Source of the DNA: Haloarchaeobius iranensis
GTDB lineage: Archaea > Halobacteriota > Halobacteria > Halobacteriales > Natrialbaceae
Assembly (NCBI RefSeq): GCF_900103505.1
Contig: NZ_FNIA01000014.1
Location: 28,688 to 92,687, forward strand
DNA length: 64,000 nt
Direction of reading: 5' to 3'
Below the pieces are notes generated by a model. The model was not told the DNA's origin. It did no database searches and saw only the letters and a list, made by a program, of their open reading frames with translations. Made by a program: the position numbers and the translations under genes. Below are positions 50,289-59,204 of the stretch, one piece after another (the first letter of the stretch is position 1; the number at the start of each line of letters is the position of its first letter).

Positions 50289-51440
50289 ATGGCCGCAACC
50301 GTCTCCCGCTGGGCGCGCCGGTACGTCGGTGTCGCCGTCGGCTCCCTGCTCGCGTGGCAGGTCGGCCTGCTCGTCGGCGTCCCTCGCGGGACCGAGGTCG
50401 CGCTGGGGCTGTACGGCTTCGTGCTCCACGTCGTCTTCGGGAAGGCGTACTCGCTGGTGCCGTCGTACTTCGACCGCGAGCTCGTCGAGCCCCGCGCCGC
50501 GGCCGTCCAGCTGCCACTCACCGCCGTCGGGGTGGTCTGCCTCGCGCTCGCACCGCTGGCCGGGACGCCCGACGTCCTCGAACCGGTCGGCGCCGCGCTG
50601 TGGGCCGCCGGGGTCGTCGGCTTCGTCGGCGCGCTCGCGTGGACGGTGCGGGACAACCTCACCGGGGCGGAGACCGGCACCGGCGGCCCGAACGTCCACC
50701 GCGAGCGCGTCGACCGCGCCGCGAACGCCGTCGTCCCCGTCGCGCTCGCGTACCTGCTCGTCGGGAGCTACGCGACGCTCGGACTCGCGGGGGTCGTCCC
50801 GCCCGTCTTCGACGGCTACCCGCCGCGGACCACCCACCTGCTCGGGACCGGGACGGCGACCCTGCTCGTCTTCGGCCTCGGCGTGCGGCTCCTCCCGCGG
50901 TTCCTCGTCGCCGACCCGCCGAACGCCCTGGTGTGGGTCGTCCTCCCCGCGGGCGCGGTCGGTCCGGCGCTGCTCGCGGCGACCCTGCCCGCGGGTCCCT
51001 GGTTCCACCTCGCCGCAGTCGTCGAGACGGTCGCCGTCGTCGGCTACGCCGGCGTCGTCGGCACGCTGTTCGTCCGCTCGGACAACCGCCGGACCGCGCT
51101 CTACGGCGTGCTCCTCGGCGCGGTCGGGGGCGTCGCCGCCGTCGCGCTCGGCGCGTGGTTCGCGTTCGTCGGCCTCGACGGCGCGCTGATTCCGGCCCAC
51201 CGTCGGCTCACCGTGGTCGGCGTCTCCCTGCAGTTCTACCCGCCGAACGTCGGACGCTGGCCGGGCTGTGACGACCGGACCGCGCTCGCGTCGATGGCGC
51301 TCCTCGCGGTCGGTGTCGCGGTGCAGGCGGCCGGGCTCGGGCTCGACGCGCCGGCAGCCGAGGCGAGTGGCGTCGTGCTCGCGCTCGTCGGGGGTCTCGG
51401 CTACGCGTATCTACTCGCTGGTGCGTTCGCGACGCGCTGA
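50289..51440 (+). CDS. Multi-pass membrane protein, NnrS/heme-copper-like
   Basis: The 383-residue protein has about ten to twelve membrane helices. VLHVVFGKAYSLVPSYF (about 45-61) and PPRTTHLLGTGTATLLVFGLGVRLLPRFL (written here only in part; about 175-205) have histidines and arginine in helix positions reminiscent of NnrS or heme-copper-type membrane proteins, but I cannot assign function. A third histidine cluster is in IPAHRRLTVVG. It is divergent from the iron-regulated binding protein gene. Confidence 0.7.
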   Translation: MAATVSRWARRYVGVAVGSLLAWQVGLLVGVPRGTEVALGLYGFVLHVVFGKAYSLVPSYFDRELVEPRAAAVQLPLTAVGVVCLALAPLAGTPDVLEPVGAALWAAGVVGFVGALAWTVRDNLTGAETGTGGPNVHRERVDRAANAVVPVALAYLLVGSYATLGLAGVVPPVFDGYPPRTTHLLGTGTATLLVFGLGVRLLPRFLVADPPNALVWVVLPAGAVGPALLAATLPAGPWFHLAAVVETVAVVGYAGVVGTLFVRSDNRRTALYGVLLGAVGGVAAVALGAWFAFVGLDGALIPAHRRLTVVGVSLQFYPPNVGRWPGCDDRTALASMALLAVGVAVQAAGLGLDAPAAEASGVVLALVGGLGYAYLLAGAFATR

Positions 51441-51759
51441 CCGCCGTGGGACCAGCGTCCGACAGATGGTGGCCCGTGCTCCAGGACCCGCTCACGATTC
51501 GGCCGTCGTTTCGAAGCGGGACCGACGAGGGCTCGGTCTTCTCATAATCGAACGAGTCGTCTCCGGACACGGCTGGCGTGGTGCGGTGCAGCCCACGGAC
51601 GACGGGACCCGGTTCGTCTTCACCGGTGTCGGTCGCGCGGCCGAAACGCCGGTGTCGTGAGGTCGGCCCCGGTCCGCGTCGACCGGAGCCCCAGTTCGGC
51701 CGCCGGTACCGAACATGTCTGGGCGGCCAGCCTTGTCGCCGGCGCCCGTAGCCGTCGGC
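51441..51759. other. Intergenic, no gene seen
   Basis: The spacer between the membrane protein and the peroxiredoxin has no reading frame with haloarchaeal protein character and no clear repeat. The promoter of the peroxiredoxin gene is not obvious. Confidence 0.4.
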
Positions 51760-52230
51760 ATGGTAGCTACAGGCGACACCGTACCGACGTTCACCGCGAC
51801 ATACGGGACGAGCGACCACGAGCCGTTCGACCTCGCCGACCAGCTCGGCGACGGCCCGGTCGTACTCGCGTTCTTCCCCGGCGCGTTCACGCCCCCGTGT
51901 ACGAACGAGATGGTCGCGCTGCAGGAGCACCACGACGAGTTCGCTGCGGCCGGCGCAACGGTGTTCGGCATCAGCGCCGACTCGCCGTTCTCGCAGGGCG
52001 CGTTCCGCGAAGAGCACGGCATCGAGTTCGACCTCGTGAGCGACATGGCAGGCGAGGCCATCGATGCGTACGGTCTGGCGATGGAAATCCCCGACCTCGG
52101 GCTGTACGGTGTCGCGAACCGTGCCGTTTTCGTGCTCGACGACGCGGGCACTGTCCGGTACGCCTGGGTCGCGGAGGACCCGACGACGGAGCCGGACTAC
52201 GAGGCGCTCGTCGACGCGCTCCAGGACTGA
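51760..52230 (+). CDS. Peroxiredoxin (AhpC/TSA family, probably 1-Cys or AhpE-like)
   Basis: The 156-residue thiol peroxidase has its peroxidatic cysteine in FFPGAFTPPCTNEM (P-x3-T-x2-C). I see no second, resolving cysteine, so it would be recycled by an external thiol. The motif VFGISADSPFSQGAF is also typical. The ATG at 51760 gives MVATGDTVPTFTATYG, the usual family start; a frame from 51715 adds 15 residues. Peroxide defence next to iron genes would be functionally sensible, though no shared promoter is visible. Confidence 0.92.
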   Translation: MVATGDTVPTFTATYGTSDHEPFDLADQLGDGPVVLAFFPGAFTPPCTNEMVALQEHHDEFAAAGATVFGISADSPFSQGAFREEHGIEFDLVSDMAGEAIDAYGLAMEIPDLGLYGVANRAVFVLDDAGTVRYAWVAEDPTTEPDYEALVDALQD

Positions 52231-52573
52231 CGGGCATGACGGGGAGCCCCGCCGCGTCAGAGCGCTTCGCACATCCGACCTGACCGTCGCTCCGTACGCG
52301 GCCCCCGGAACACGCCGAACGCGACGGCAAGCACTGTGTGGACCGCCCGGTGGTTCGGCCGCGACCACAGCGCGCCGCGACCGCCGGTCGCTGTCCCACC
52401 CCGTCGTGCTCGCGCTCGTCGGTGCCGTCTCGCTCGGTGCCGGGTACACGGTCTTCCGCTCACAGCGGGCGAGGACGGCCGGGACCGACGACCAGCGGTC
52501 GTGACCCACCGCGAGCGGCCGGTAGTTTACAGTATGAGTAAACCTGAAGCCCCACGACGCCGTAGCCCGGTCC
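52231..52573. other. Intergenic with dyad and orphan membrane-helix frame
   Basis: No complete gene is seen. A frame ending at TGA 52502-52504 encodes a clear membrane helix (HPVVLALVGAVSLGAGYTVF) but has no start codon in a good position; it could be a frame-shifted relic of a small membrane protein. The dyad at 52525-52543 lies in the promoter of the next gene. Confidence 0.4.
52525..52543 (+). promoter_or_regulatory. Dyad GTTTAC-N7-GTAAAC before the HTH gene
   Basis: This has the same arms and spacing as 7329-7347. It ends 30 bases before the ATG at 52574 and its centre AGTATGA is in the TATA position, so a protein bound here would compete with TBP. Autoregulation by the downstream HTH protein is possible. 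Confidence 0.5.
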
Positions 52574-53131
52574 ATGCCCGCGACCACCCCGTTCTCTGCC
52601 TCGCGCGTCGCTGACGTGGCGTGCGACCGTGGCGTCGACTCCGACCGCCTCGCCGACGCGCTCGCGACCATCCACGCCGACCTCGCCGAGGGCGGCGATG
52701 CCGTCAAGCGACACTACGACGACGAGTACGACCAGCCCTGGCACGCCACCGAGGACGGACTGGCCACGGTGCTCTTCATCGGCACGGACGTGTGGACCCA
52801 GCTGGGGGAGCGGCTCGACCTGCCCGCCGAGCTGCGCGACGCCGCGATGGCCGTCCACGCCGCGTTCGCACGGGACGTGATGGACGAGTCCGTCCCCGGC
52901 AGCGAGCCACTGGTCCTGCCGAGCAGTCGGGTCGCCTCGCTCGTCCGCGCCGGCCTCTCGCTCCGCCAGGCACAGGTGCAGGTGCTCCGGAACGAGGGGC
53001 GCTCCCAGCGGGCCATCGCCGACGCGCTCGGTCTCGACGTCGGGACGGTCAAGACCCACGCCTACCGCATCGACAGGAAGGTCGACGAGGCGCGGGCGTT
53101 GCTCGCTGCCGTCGACGACGGCGAGGACTGA
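52574..53131 (+). CDS. Helix-turn-helix protein, sigma/LuxR-like C-terminus
   Basis: The 185-residue protein has an acidic N-terminal domain (about 10-125, unknown) and a C-terminal helix-turn-helix at about 128-180: LSLRQAQVQVLRNEGRSQRA, then IADALGLDVGTVKTHAYRID. This is the sigma-70 region 4/LuxR type of fold. Probably it is a DNA-binding regulator. It may be related to signalling by the large kinase gene that follows 65 bases downstream on the same strand. Confidence 0.82.
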   Translation: MPATTPFSASRVADVACDRGVDSDRLADALATIHADLAEGGDAVKRHYDDEYDQPWHATEDGLATVLFIGTDVWTQLGERLDLPAELRDAAMAVHAAFARDVMDESVPGSEPLVLPSSRVASLVRAGLSLRQAQVQVLRNEGRSQRAIADALGLDVGTVKTHAYRIDRKVDEARALLAAVDDGED

Positions 53132-53196
53132 CCGGCTCGACCCCGGAGGACCTCACCGGGTGGCCGGAATCCATTAGCCCCGCCCGCCCGTAGCGA

Positions 53197-56100
53197 GTGG
53201 TAATCGTGACAGCGCGGTCATCGAACGAAGTGAAAGGCATCCGGGTGCTGTACGCCAGCGCCGACGATGGATTCAGGGGATTGGTGGAGACGAAGCTCTC
53301 GCGGGCCGACCCCGACATCGACTGTCTCACCGAGTCCAGTATCGAGGCGACGACCGAGCGGCTGCGCGCGGACGACGTCGACTGTGTCGTGACCGCCTAC
53401 ACGCTCGACGACGGGGACGGCATCGAGCTCACCAGGTCCATCCGCGAGGCGGGCGACGACTGCCCCGTGGTCCTGTTCACCGGCTCGGGCGACGAGACGC
53501 TCGCGAGCGAGTCGACACGGGCGGGCGTCTCCGACTACATCCCCCTCCGCGCAGACCGGGACGACTTCGACCTGCTCGCCCGCCGCGTCCGGACCCTCGT
53601 CGAAGCCGCACGGGAGCGCGCGGCCGCAGAACGCGCCCAGGGACGCTTCGAGCGGGCACTCGAACGGACGACCGACGCTGTCTACGCGGTCGATACGGAG
53701 TGGCGCATCGAGTACATGAACGAGCGGATGGCCGACCGGATCGACCGGGACCCGGAAACGGTGGTCGGCAAGGAGTTCTGGGCGGAGTTCCCCACCGTCG
53801 CCGGGACGGAACTCGCGGAGCGCTACCGCACCGCAATGGAGACCGGAGAGTCGGCGTCGTTCGAGCAGCACGTCCCCGAGCCGTACGACTACTGGGTCGA
53901 GGTGCGCGTGTTCCCGGACGAGGACGGTCTCACGGTGTTCTCCCGGGAGGTGACCGAGGAACGCGAACGCGAACGGGAGCTGGAGCGAAACGCGACCGTC
54001 CTCGAGAACATCAACGATGCCGTCCTCGTCGTCGACGCCGACGGGGTTGTGCAGTACGCGAACGCCGCGGTCAGGCGGGACGTGGAAACGTCTCTGGCGG
54101 AACAGCTCGAGGGGACGCCGGTCAGGCAGGTCGTCGAGGACCGGGTCGACGCGGCCGAAGCGGACCGGTTCACCGACGCCATCGACGAGGTCCTCCGGGG
54201 CGAGGAGGCCGACAGGGACGGGTCGAGACTCTCCGAGACGGACCTCCAGATCGACATCGAGAACAGCACCGGCACGCGAACCTACGACGTGCGGTTCACG
54301 CCGTTCGAAGGGACGGCGGGCCGACAGGTGCTCATCGTGGCGCGGGACGTCACCGACCGCAGCGCGGCCAGACGGCAGCTGGAGCGGGAACGCGACGCCC
54401 TGCAGGCGCTCCAGCGGGTCGTCGCCGACGGCACGGGCTCGGTCGACGAACAGCTCCGGGCGCTGCTGGACATCGGCCGACAGCGGCTCGGGCTCGACTT
54501 CGGGATCGTCTCCCGTATCGAGGACGAGAGCTACACCGTCCGTGCCGTCCGCGCCCCGGACGACGAGATCGAGTCCGGGGCGACGTTCCCGCTCGCGTCC
54601 ACCTACTGCGAGGCGGTCGTCGCGGCCGAGGACGTCGTCTCCTTCGCCGACGCGGAACGCGTCGGGCGGGCGTCACACCCTGCCTACCGCGAGTTCGAAC
54701 TCGAGTCCTACATCGGGTCCCCGCTCGTCGTCGACGGCGAGCGGTACGGGACGCTCAACTTCTCGGCCGCCGCGCCCCGGGACAGCCCCTTCGGACAGTT
54801 CGAACACGCGTTCGTCGAGCTGCTCGCCGAGCTCGTGAGCGCCGCGCTCGCTCGCGAACGCGACCGCCAGGACCTCGAACGCCAGCAGTTCCTCTTCGAA
54901 CGGGTCCAGCAGATCGCCGACATCGGCATCTGGGAGTACGACCCCGCGACCGAGGACCTCAACTGGTCGGCCGGTGTCAGGCGCATCCACGGCGTCGACG
55001 ACGGCTTCGAGCCCACGCTCGAGGACGCCATCGGCTTCTACCACCCCGACGAGCGCGAGCGTATCTCGGCGGCGGTCGACCGGGCCATCGAGGCCGGCGA
55101 GTCGTACGACCTCGACCTCCGCATCGTCCAGGCCGACGGCGAGGAACGGACCGTCCGAGCGTGGGGGGAGCCCGTCGAGACGCCCCAGCACGACCGGCCC
55201 ATCCTCCGGGGCGTGTTCCAGGACATCACCGACCGCGAGCGACGGGAGCAGGAGCACCGGGCACTCGCGGAGGAGTACGAGGCGCTGCTCGACACCTCCG
55301 GCGACGCCATCTTCCTCCTCGACGTCGACCAGTCGGAGACGGACCCGACGTTCCGGTTCAGGCGACTCAGCGACGGCTACGAGTCACAGACAGGTATCAC
55401 GACCGCGGACGTCCGTGGCCAGACCCCGCGCAAGGCCTTCGGGCCCGAGCAGGGGCCCGAGCTCGAGTCGAACTACCGCCGTTGCGTCGAGCAGCGCGAA
55501 CCCGTCTCCTACCGCGAGGAGCTGTCGCTCGCGCCCGACGCCCGGTTCTGGGAGACGACCCTCGCACCGGTCGTCGTCGACGACGAGGTGGTCCGCCTCG
55601 TCGGTATCGCGCGGAACGTCACCGAGCAGGTCGAGCGCGAGCGCGAACTCGAGGCGACGAACGAGCGGCTCGAATCGCTCATCGAGGCCACCCCCCTCAC
55701 CATCATGGAGCTCGACGAGGACGGCGAGGTCGTCCTCTGGAACGACGGCGCCGAGGAGATGTTCGGCTGGACGAGCGAGGAGGTGCTGGGCGAACCCAAC
55801 CCGATGATCCCCGAGGGCAAGCAGGCCGAGTACACCGACCACCGCCACCGCGCGTTCGACGGAAACGCCATCCGGGGCAAGGAGGTCCGCCGCGAGACGA
55901 AAGACGGCGACGTGCTGGACCTGCTGCTGTCGGTCACGCCGATCACGGACGCCGACGGCGAGGTCACGAGCGTGCTGGCCGTGCTCGAGGATATCACCGA
56001 ACAGAAACGGCTGGAGCACAGCCTCAGGGCGCTGCAGGAGACCGGCCAGCGTCTCAGCAGCGCCCAGTCGGTCGAGTCCATCGGGGAGATCGCCGTCGAG

Positions 56101-57111
56101 GCAGCCGTCGAGGTGCTCGGCTTCCATAACACGGGCATCTGGCGGCACGACGAGGGGGACGACGTCCTCGTCCCGCTGGCCGTGAGCGACGCCGCGGAGC
56201 AGGCGTTCACGACCCTCCCGCGACTCGCCCGGGGCGAGGGGCTGACCTGGCAGGCGTTCGAGGCCGACGAACTGCATCGCTACGAGGACGTCAGCGGCGA
56301 ATCCGCGGTGTACAACCCGGACACCGACATCCAGAGCGAGATGCTGGTCCCCCTCGGCGAGCACGGCGTCCTCGTCACGGGTGTCACCGAACCGGCCGCG
56401 TTCTCGGACACGGACGCGGACCTGTTCCGCATCCTCGGTGCGACCGTCGAGACGGCCCTTGACCGGGCCACGCGCGAGGCGACGCTCCAGCGACAGAACG
56501 AGCGCCTCGACCAGTTCGCCAGCGTCGTCGCCCACGACCTCCGGAACCCCCTGACCGTCGCGATGGGCTACCTCGACGTCGCCGCCGAGACCGGCGACCC
56601 GGAGCACTTCGAGGAGATAGAACTCGCCCACGACCGGATGGAGCGTCTCATCGAGGACCTCCTCACGCTGGCCCGCGGCGAGACGACGGTCGAGGCGAGC
56701 GAACAGGTCGACATCGCGGCGGTGGCGACCGAGGCCTGGGGCTACGTCGACACCGACGAGGCGACCGTCGGTATCGCCGCCGACGTCCCCGTCGTGACCG
56801 GCGACGCCGGCCGGCTGACGCAGCTGTTCGAGAACCTCTTCCGGAACGCCGTCGAGCACGGCGGCGAGGACGTCGCCATCACCGTCACGCCGCTCGCGGA
56901 CGCCGACGGCTTCGCCGTCACCGACGACGGCGAGGGCATCCCGCCCGAGCGGCGCGACACCGTGTTCGAACACGGGGTCACCACCAACGAGGGGGGGACC
57001 GGGTTCGGCCTCGCCATCGTCGAGGATATCGCCGGAGCCCACGGCTGGACCGTCGCCGTGACCGAGGGGGACGACGGCGGCGCACGCTTCGAGTTCCGGT
57101 TCGCGGAGTAG
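53197..57111 (+). CDS. Very large multi-PAS/GAF sensor histidine kinase with pseudo-receiver
   Basis: The 1304-residue soluble kinase starts with a receiver-like domain (about 13-125). The position of the phosphorylated aspartate is alanine (TAYTLDDGDG, where LDYxLPDGDG is expected), so it is a pseudo-receiver. Then come, in rough order, PAS (146-265), PAS (268-395), GAF (400-560), three PAS (565-945), GAF (950-1100), HisKA with H1113 in VVAHDLRNPLT, and HATPase_c (NLFRNAVEHGG, DDGEGIPPERR, GGTGFGLAIV). There is no membrane segment, so it senses cytoplasmic signals such as redox, light or ligands. Both GTG at 53197 and GTG at 53206 are possible starts. Confidence 0.93.
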   Translation: MVIVTARSSNEVKGIRVLYASADDGFRGLVETKLSRADPDIDCLTESSIEATTERLRADDVDCVVTAYTLDDGDGIELTRSIREAGDDCPVVLFTGSGDETLASESTRAGVSDYIPLRADRDDFDLLARRVRTLVEAARERAAAERAQGRFERALERTTDAVYAVDTEWRIEYMNERMADRIDRDPETVVGKEFWAEFPTVAGTELAERYRTAMETGESASFEQHVPEPYDYWVEVRVFPDEDGLTVFSREVTEERERERELERNATVLENINDAVLVVDADGVVQYANAAVRRDVETSLAEQLEGTPVRQVVEDRVDAAEADRFTDAIDEVLRGEEADRDGSRLSETDLQIDIENSTGTRTYDVRFTPFEGTAGRQVLIVARDVTDRSAARRQLERERDALQALQRVVADGTGSVDEQLRALLDIGRQRLGLDFGIVSRIEDESYTVRAVRAPDDEIESGATFPLASTYCEAVVAAEDVVSFADAERVGRASHPAYREFELESYIGSPLVVDGERYGTLNFSAAAPRDSPFGQFEHAFVELLAELVSAALARERDRQDLERQQFLFERVQQIADIGIWEYDPATEDLNWSAGVRRIHGVDDGFEPTLEDAIGFYHPDERERISAAVDRAIEAGESYDLDLRIVQADGEERTVRAWGEPVETPQHDRPILRGVFQDITDRERREQEHRALAEEYEALLDTSGDAIFLLDVDQSETDPTFRFRRLSDGYESQTGITTADVRGQTPRKAFGPEQGPELESNYRRCVEQREPVSYREELSLAPDARFWETTLAPVVVDDEVVRLVGIARNVTEQVERERELEATNERLESLIEATPLTIMELDEDGEVVLWNDGAEEMFGWTSEEVLGEPNPMIPEGKQAEYTDHRHRAFDGNAIRGKEVRRETKDGDVLDLLLSVTPITDADGEVTSVLAVLEDITEQKRLEHSLRALQETGQRLSSAQSVESIGEIAVEAAVEVLGFHNTGIWRHDEGDDVLVPLAVSDAAEQAFTTLPRLARGEGLTWQAFEADELHRYEDVSGESAVYNPDTDIQSEMLVPLGEHGVLVTGVTEPAAFSDTDADLFRILGATVETALDRATREATLQRQNERLDQFASVVAHDLRNPLTVAMGYLDVAAETGDPEHFEEIELAHDRMERLIEDLLTLARGETTVEASEQVDIAAVATEAWGYVDTDEATVGIAADVPVVTGDAGRLTQLFENLFRNAVEHGGEDVAITVTPLADADGFAVTDDGEGIPPERRDTVFEHGVTTNEGGTGFGLAIVEDIAGAHGWTVAVTEGDDGGARFEFRFAE

Positions 57112-57120
57112 ACCCGGCCG

Positions 57121-57645
57121 TCACCCCACGACTGGTACGACTACCGTCACCGCCGACACGCCCTCCCGCGTCGTCACCGTCAGGTCGACAGCGACCGCGA
57201 GCACCGTCGTCTCCCCGGCGCGCTCCTGGACGACGGTGCCGTCGATGGCCTCGCAGTCGCCGAACTGCCGGTCCGGTCCCGACGGACAGCGCTCGGCCGC
57301 CCACGTGGCCGCCGCCGAGTCGTTCACCCGCACCTCGTAGGCGATGCCCTCGGCGACCCGCGAGCCGTCCAACGTCCGGAAGCGTGGGTCGAGCGTCTCC
57401 CGAACGCCGTCGGCGACCGCCCCGCGCTCGCGCCACGGCCGGCCGGTCGCGTCGCTGCCGGCCTCGTGGACGGCGCGTTCGAGCACGCGGACGCCGTCGC
57501 GGACCGGGCTCGCCGAGTCCTCGCTCGCATCGACGTCCGGATGGGACCCCAGCTGGAGGTACGCGAACGTCAGCGGCAGCAGCGCGACGGCGACGACACC
57601 CGCCGCGGCGAGCACGAGCTGTGCGCGTCGCGAGCACCGGATCAC
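57121..57645 (-). CDS. Pilus-operon protein with pilin-like N-terminus (5)
   Basis: The 174-residue protein starts CSRRAQLVLAAAGVVAVALL, a basic stretch followed by one helix, like a class III (prepilin peptidase) signal. The outer part (35-174) has one cysteine pair (RCPSG, GDCEA) and a beta-rich end. I chose GTG 57645, in a 4-base GTGA overlap with the preceding gene, over GTG 57654. It is the last gene of the pilus operon and is probably a minor pilin-like subunit. Confidence 0.75.
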   Translation of the reverse strand: MIRCSRRAQLVLAAAGVVAVALLPLTFAYLQLGSHPDVDASEDSASPVRDGVRVLERAVHEAGSDATGRPWRERGAVADGVRETLDPRFRTLDGSRVAEGIAYEVRVNDSAAATWAAERCPSGPDRQFGDCEAIDGTVVQERAGETTVLAVAVDLTVTTREGVSAVTVVVPVVG

Positions 57646-58049
57646 ACGTACCACACCCGTATCGTCACCTCGCCGTGGCCCGTGGGCACCGTCGCGACAC
57701 CCACCGAGACTCCGGCTGGGACGCGGTAGCCGACGGAGCCGTGGGGCGTCTCGACGCGGTAGAGCAGGTTGTCCGGGAGGATGCGTTCGACGCGGCGCTC
57801 CAGCGCGGCCCGTTCCCGTTCGAAGGAGGCCTCCGACCGAGCGACCTCGGAGAGCCGGGTCGCGCCCCCGTGGCGCGGCGGCTCTCCGGCGAGCACCGTC
57901 GCCGCGTCGCTCGCGTAGGTGTCGAGCTGTGCCTCCGTCGTGTCGCCGTCGGCGACCGGCAGGGCGAACGTGGCGACCACCGCGAGCACCAGGAGCACGC
58001 CCACCCCCGCCTCCACGGCCGGCAGCGACAGCTGCGCGCGGTCAGTCAT
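57642..58049 (-). CDS. Pilus-operon protein with pilin-like N-terminus (4)
   Basis: The 135-residue protein begins MTDRAQLSLPAVEAGVGVLL, which places a polar RAQ before one membrane helix (about 10-30), as in pseudopilins. The remainder is mainly helical, then beta (RVEILPDNLLYRV-like region). Its start overlaps the preceding gene by 8 bases. I recognise no catalytic function; it is likely a minor pilin or assembly factor. Confidence 0.76.
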   Translation of the reverse strand: MTDRAQLSLPAVEAGVGVLLVLAVVATFALPVADGDTTEAQLDTYASDAATVLAGEPPRHGGATRLSEVARSEASFERERAALERRVERILPDNLLYRVETPHGSVGYRVPAGVSVGVATVPTGHGEVTIRVWYV

Positions 58050-58737
58050 CGACGGTCACCACGAGCAGCGCCTTGATCGTCCGCGTCGGGTAGTAGGTGA
58101 GCGCCACGCTGCCGGTGGGGAGCGTGCCGTTCGCGTCGAACGCGAGCGTGGTCGTCTCGAAGCGCGAGACCGAGACCGTGACGTTCCCCGTCAGGCCAGC
58201 GGGGTCGTAGGCGACGACGCGACCGTTCGCTCGAACCGTCGTGAGCCGCGTTCCCGTCGGCGGGTCGATGGCCAGGGTGACGCGGTCGGTCCGTCGCGGG
58301 AGCGTGACCGAGTCCCGGTCGAGGTTCGGCGTGGTCGTCGCCGACTCCTCGCGTTCGACGAGGACGAGACGACGGACCGTGCTCCCGCCGGTCACGTCGC
58401 CGGTCCGTGCGACCGTCTCGCCGTCGAGCCTGACGCGCACGTCCCGTCCCTCGACCACCGGGAACGAGGCGGCGAGCGCGGTGCCGTCGAGGTCGTCCAC
58501 CGCGCTCTCGTTCAGCACGTTGGCGCGGGTGGTCAACGGTCCATGGCTGGCGACCAGCCGGTCCGACAGCGAACTCGCGAGCCGACGTTCGCCCGGGTCG
58601 CGGTCCGCGCCGGCGAACGCACCGTCTGCGACGACGAGCGCGACGCCGAGGACGGCCGTCAGTGCGAGCAGCGCCACGGCGAGGGCGACGAGGTTCGCCT
58701 GCCCGCGGTCGGTCGACGGGGTGGCGGACCCGGTCAC
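58042..58737 (-). CDS. Pilus-operon protein with pilin-like N-terminus (3)
   Basis: The 231-residue protein has DRGQANLVALAVALLALTAV near its start, again a charged segment, a polar Q and a membrane helix. The outer domain is beta-rich. It starts with GTG 58737 in a GTGA overlap with the preceding gene. It is probably a surface subunit anchored by, or polymerised through, its helix. Confidence 0.78.
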   Translation of the reverse strand: MTGSATPSTDRGQANLVALAVALLALTAVLGVALVVADGAFAGADRDPGERRLASSLSDRLVASHGPLTTRANVLNESAVDDLDGTALAASFPVVEGRDVRVRLDGETVARTGDVTGGSTVRRLVLVEREESATTTPNLDRDSVTLPRRTDRVTLAIDPPTGTRLTTVRANGRVVAYDPAGLTGNVTVSVSRFETTTLAFDANGTLPTGSVALTYYPTRTIKALLVVTVDD

Positions 58738-59204
58738 GACGCGTCACCCCGCTCCAGTCGGACCACCAGCCCCGCGTCCGTCCCCTCGACGACGACGAAC
58801 GCCTCGGCCGTGCTCGACCACGACCCCTCGACCTGAGCGACAGCGGCGGGGACCGCGAGCGTCGTCTCGCCCGCGACGTTCGGATCCGGGTGGTCGAGCA
58901 CGAGGGTCCGGCCGTCCGTCCGGACGTGGTAGGGCTCGCCGCGGATGGTCCGGGGCAGCTCGACCCGTCGGCGCACGTCGACCGCCGTCGCCGTTCCCGG
59001 CGGTACCGCGTCCTCGACCTCCTGTGTCGCACCGGCGAGGGTGCGGTCCGCCAGCTCGTCGCCCGCAGCCGACCTGAAGTCGGGGACGACACCCCCGTAC
59101 AGCGTCGTCGACAGCAGTCCGATGTAGAGGACGACGACGCTGATCTCGAGGGCCTTCCCGACGACGGGCGAGACGCCGCGCCGGTCCGGGTGCACGTTAC
59201 CCAT
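58734..59204 (-). CDS. Archaeal type IV pilin-like protein (2)
   Basis: The 156-residue protein has the clearest pilin signal here: DRRGVSPVVGKALEISVVVL. The R-G-V-S-P-V-V-G string is the normal motif cleaved by archaeal prepilin peptidase (PibD), with the hydrophobic helix directly after it. The outer 115 residues are beta-rich. I chose ATG 59204; longer frames are shadows. It overlaps the preceding gene by 8 bases. Confidence 0.82.
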   Translation of the reverse strand: MGNVHPDRRGVSPVVGKALEISVVVLYIGLLSTTLYGGVVPDFRSAAGDELADRTLAGATQEVEDAVPPGTATAVDVRRRVELPRTIRGEPYHVRTDGRTLVLDHPDPNVAGETTLAVPAAVAQVEGSWSSTAEAFVVVEGTDAGLVVRLERGDAS

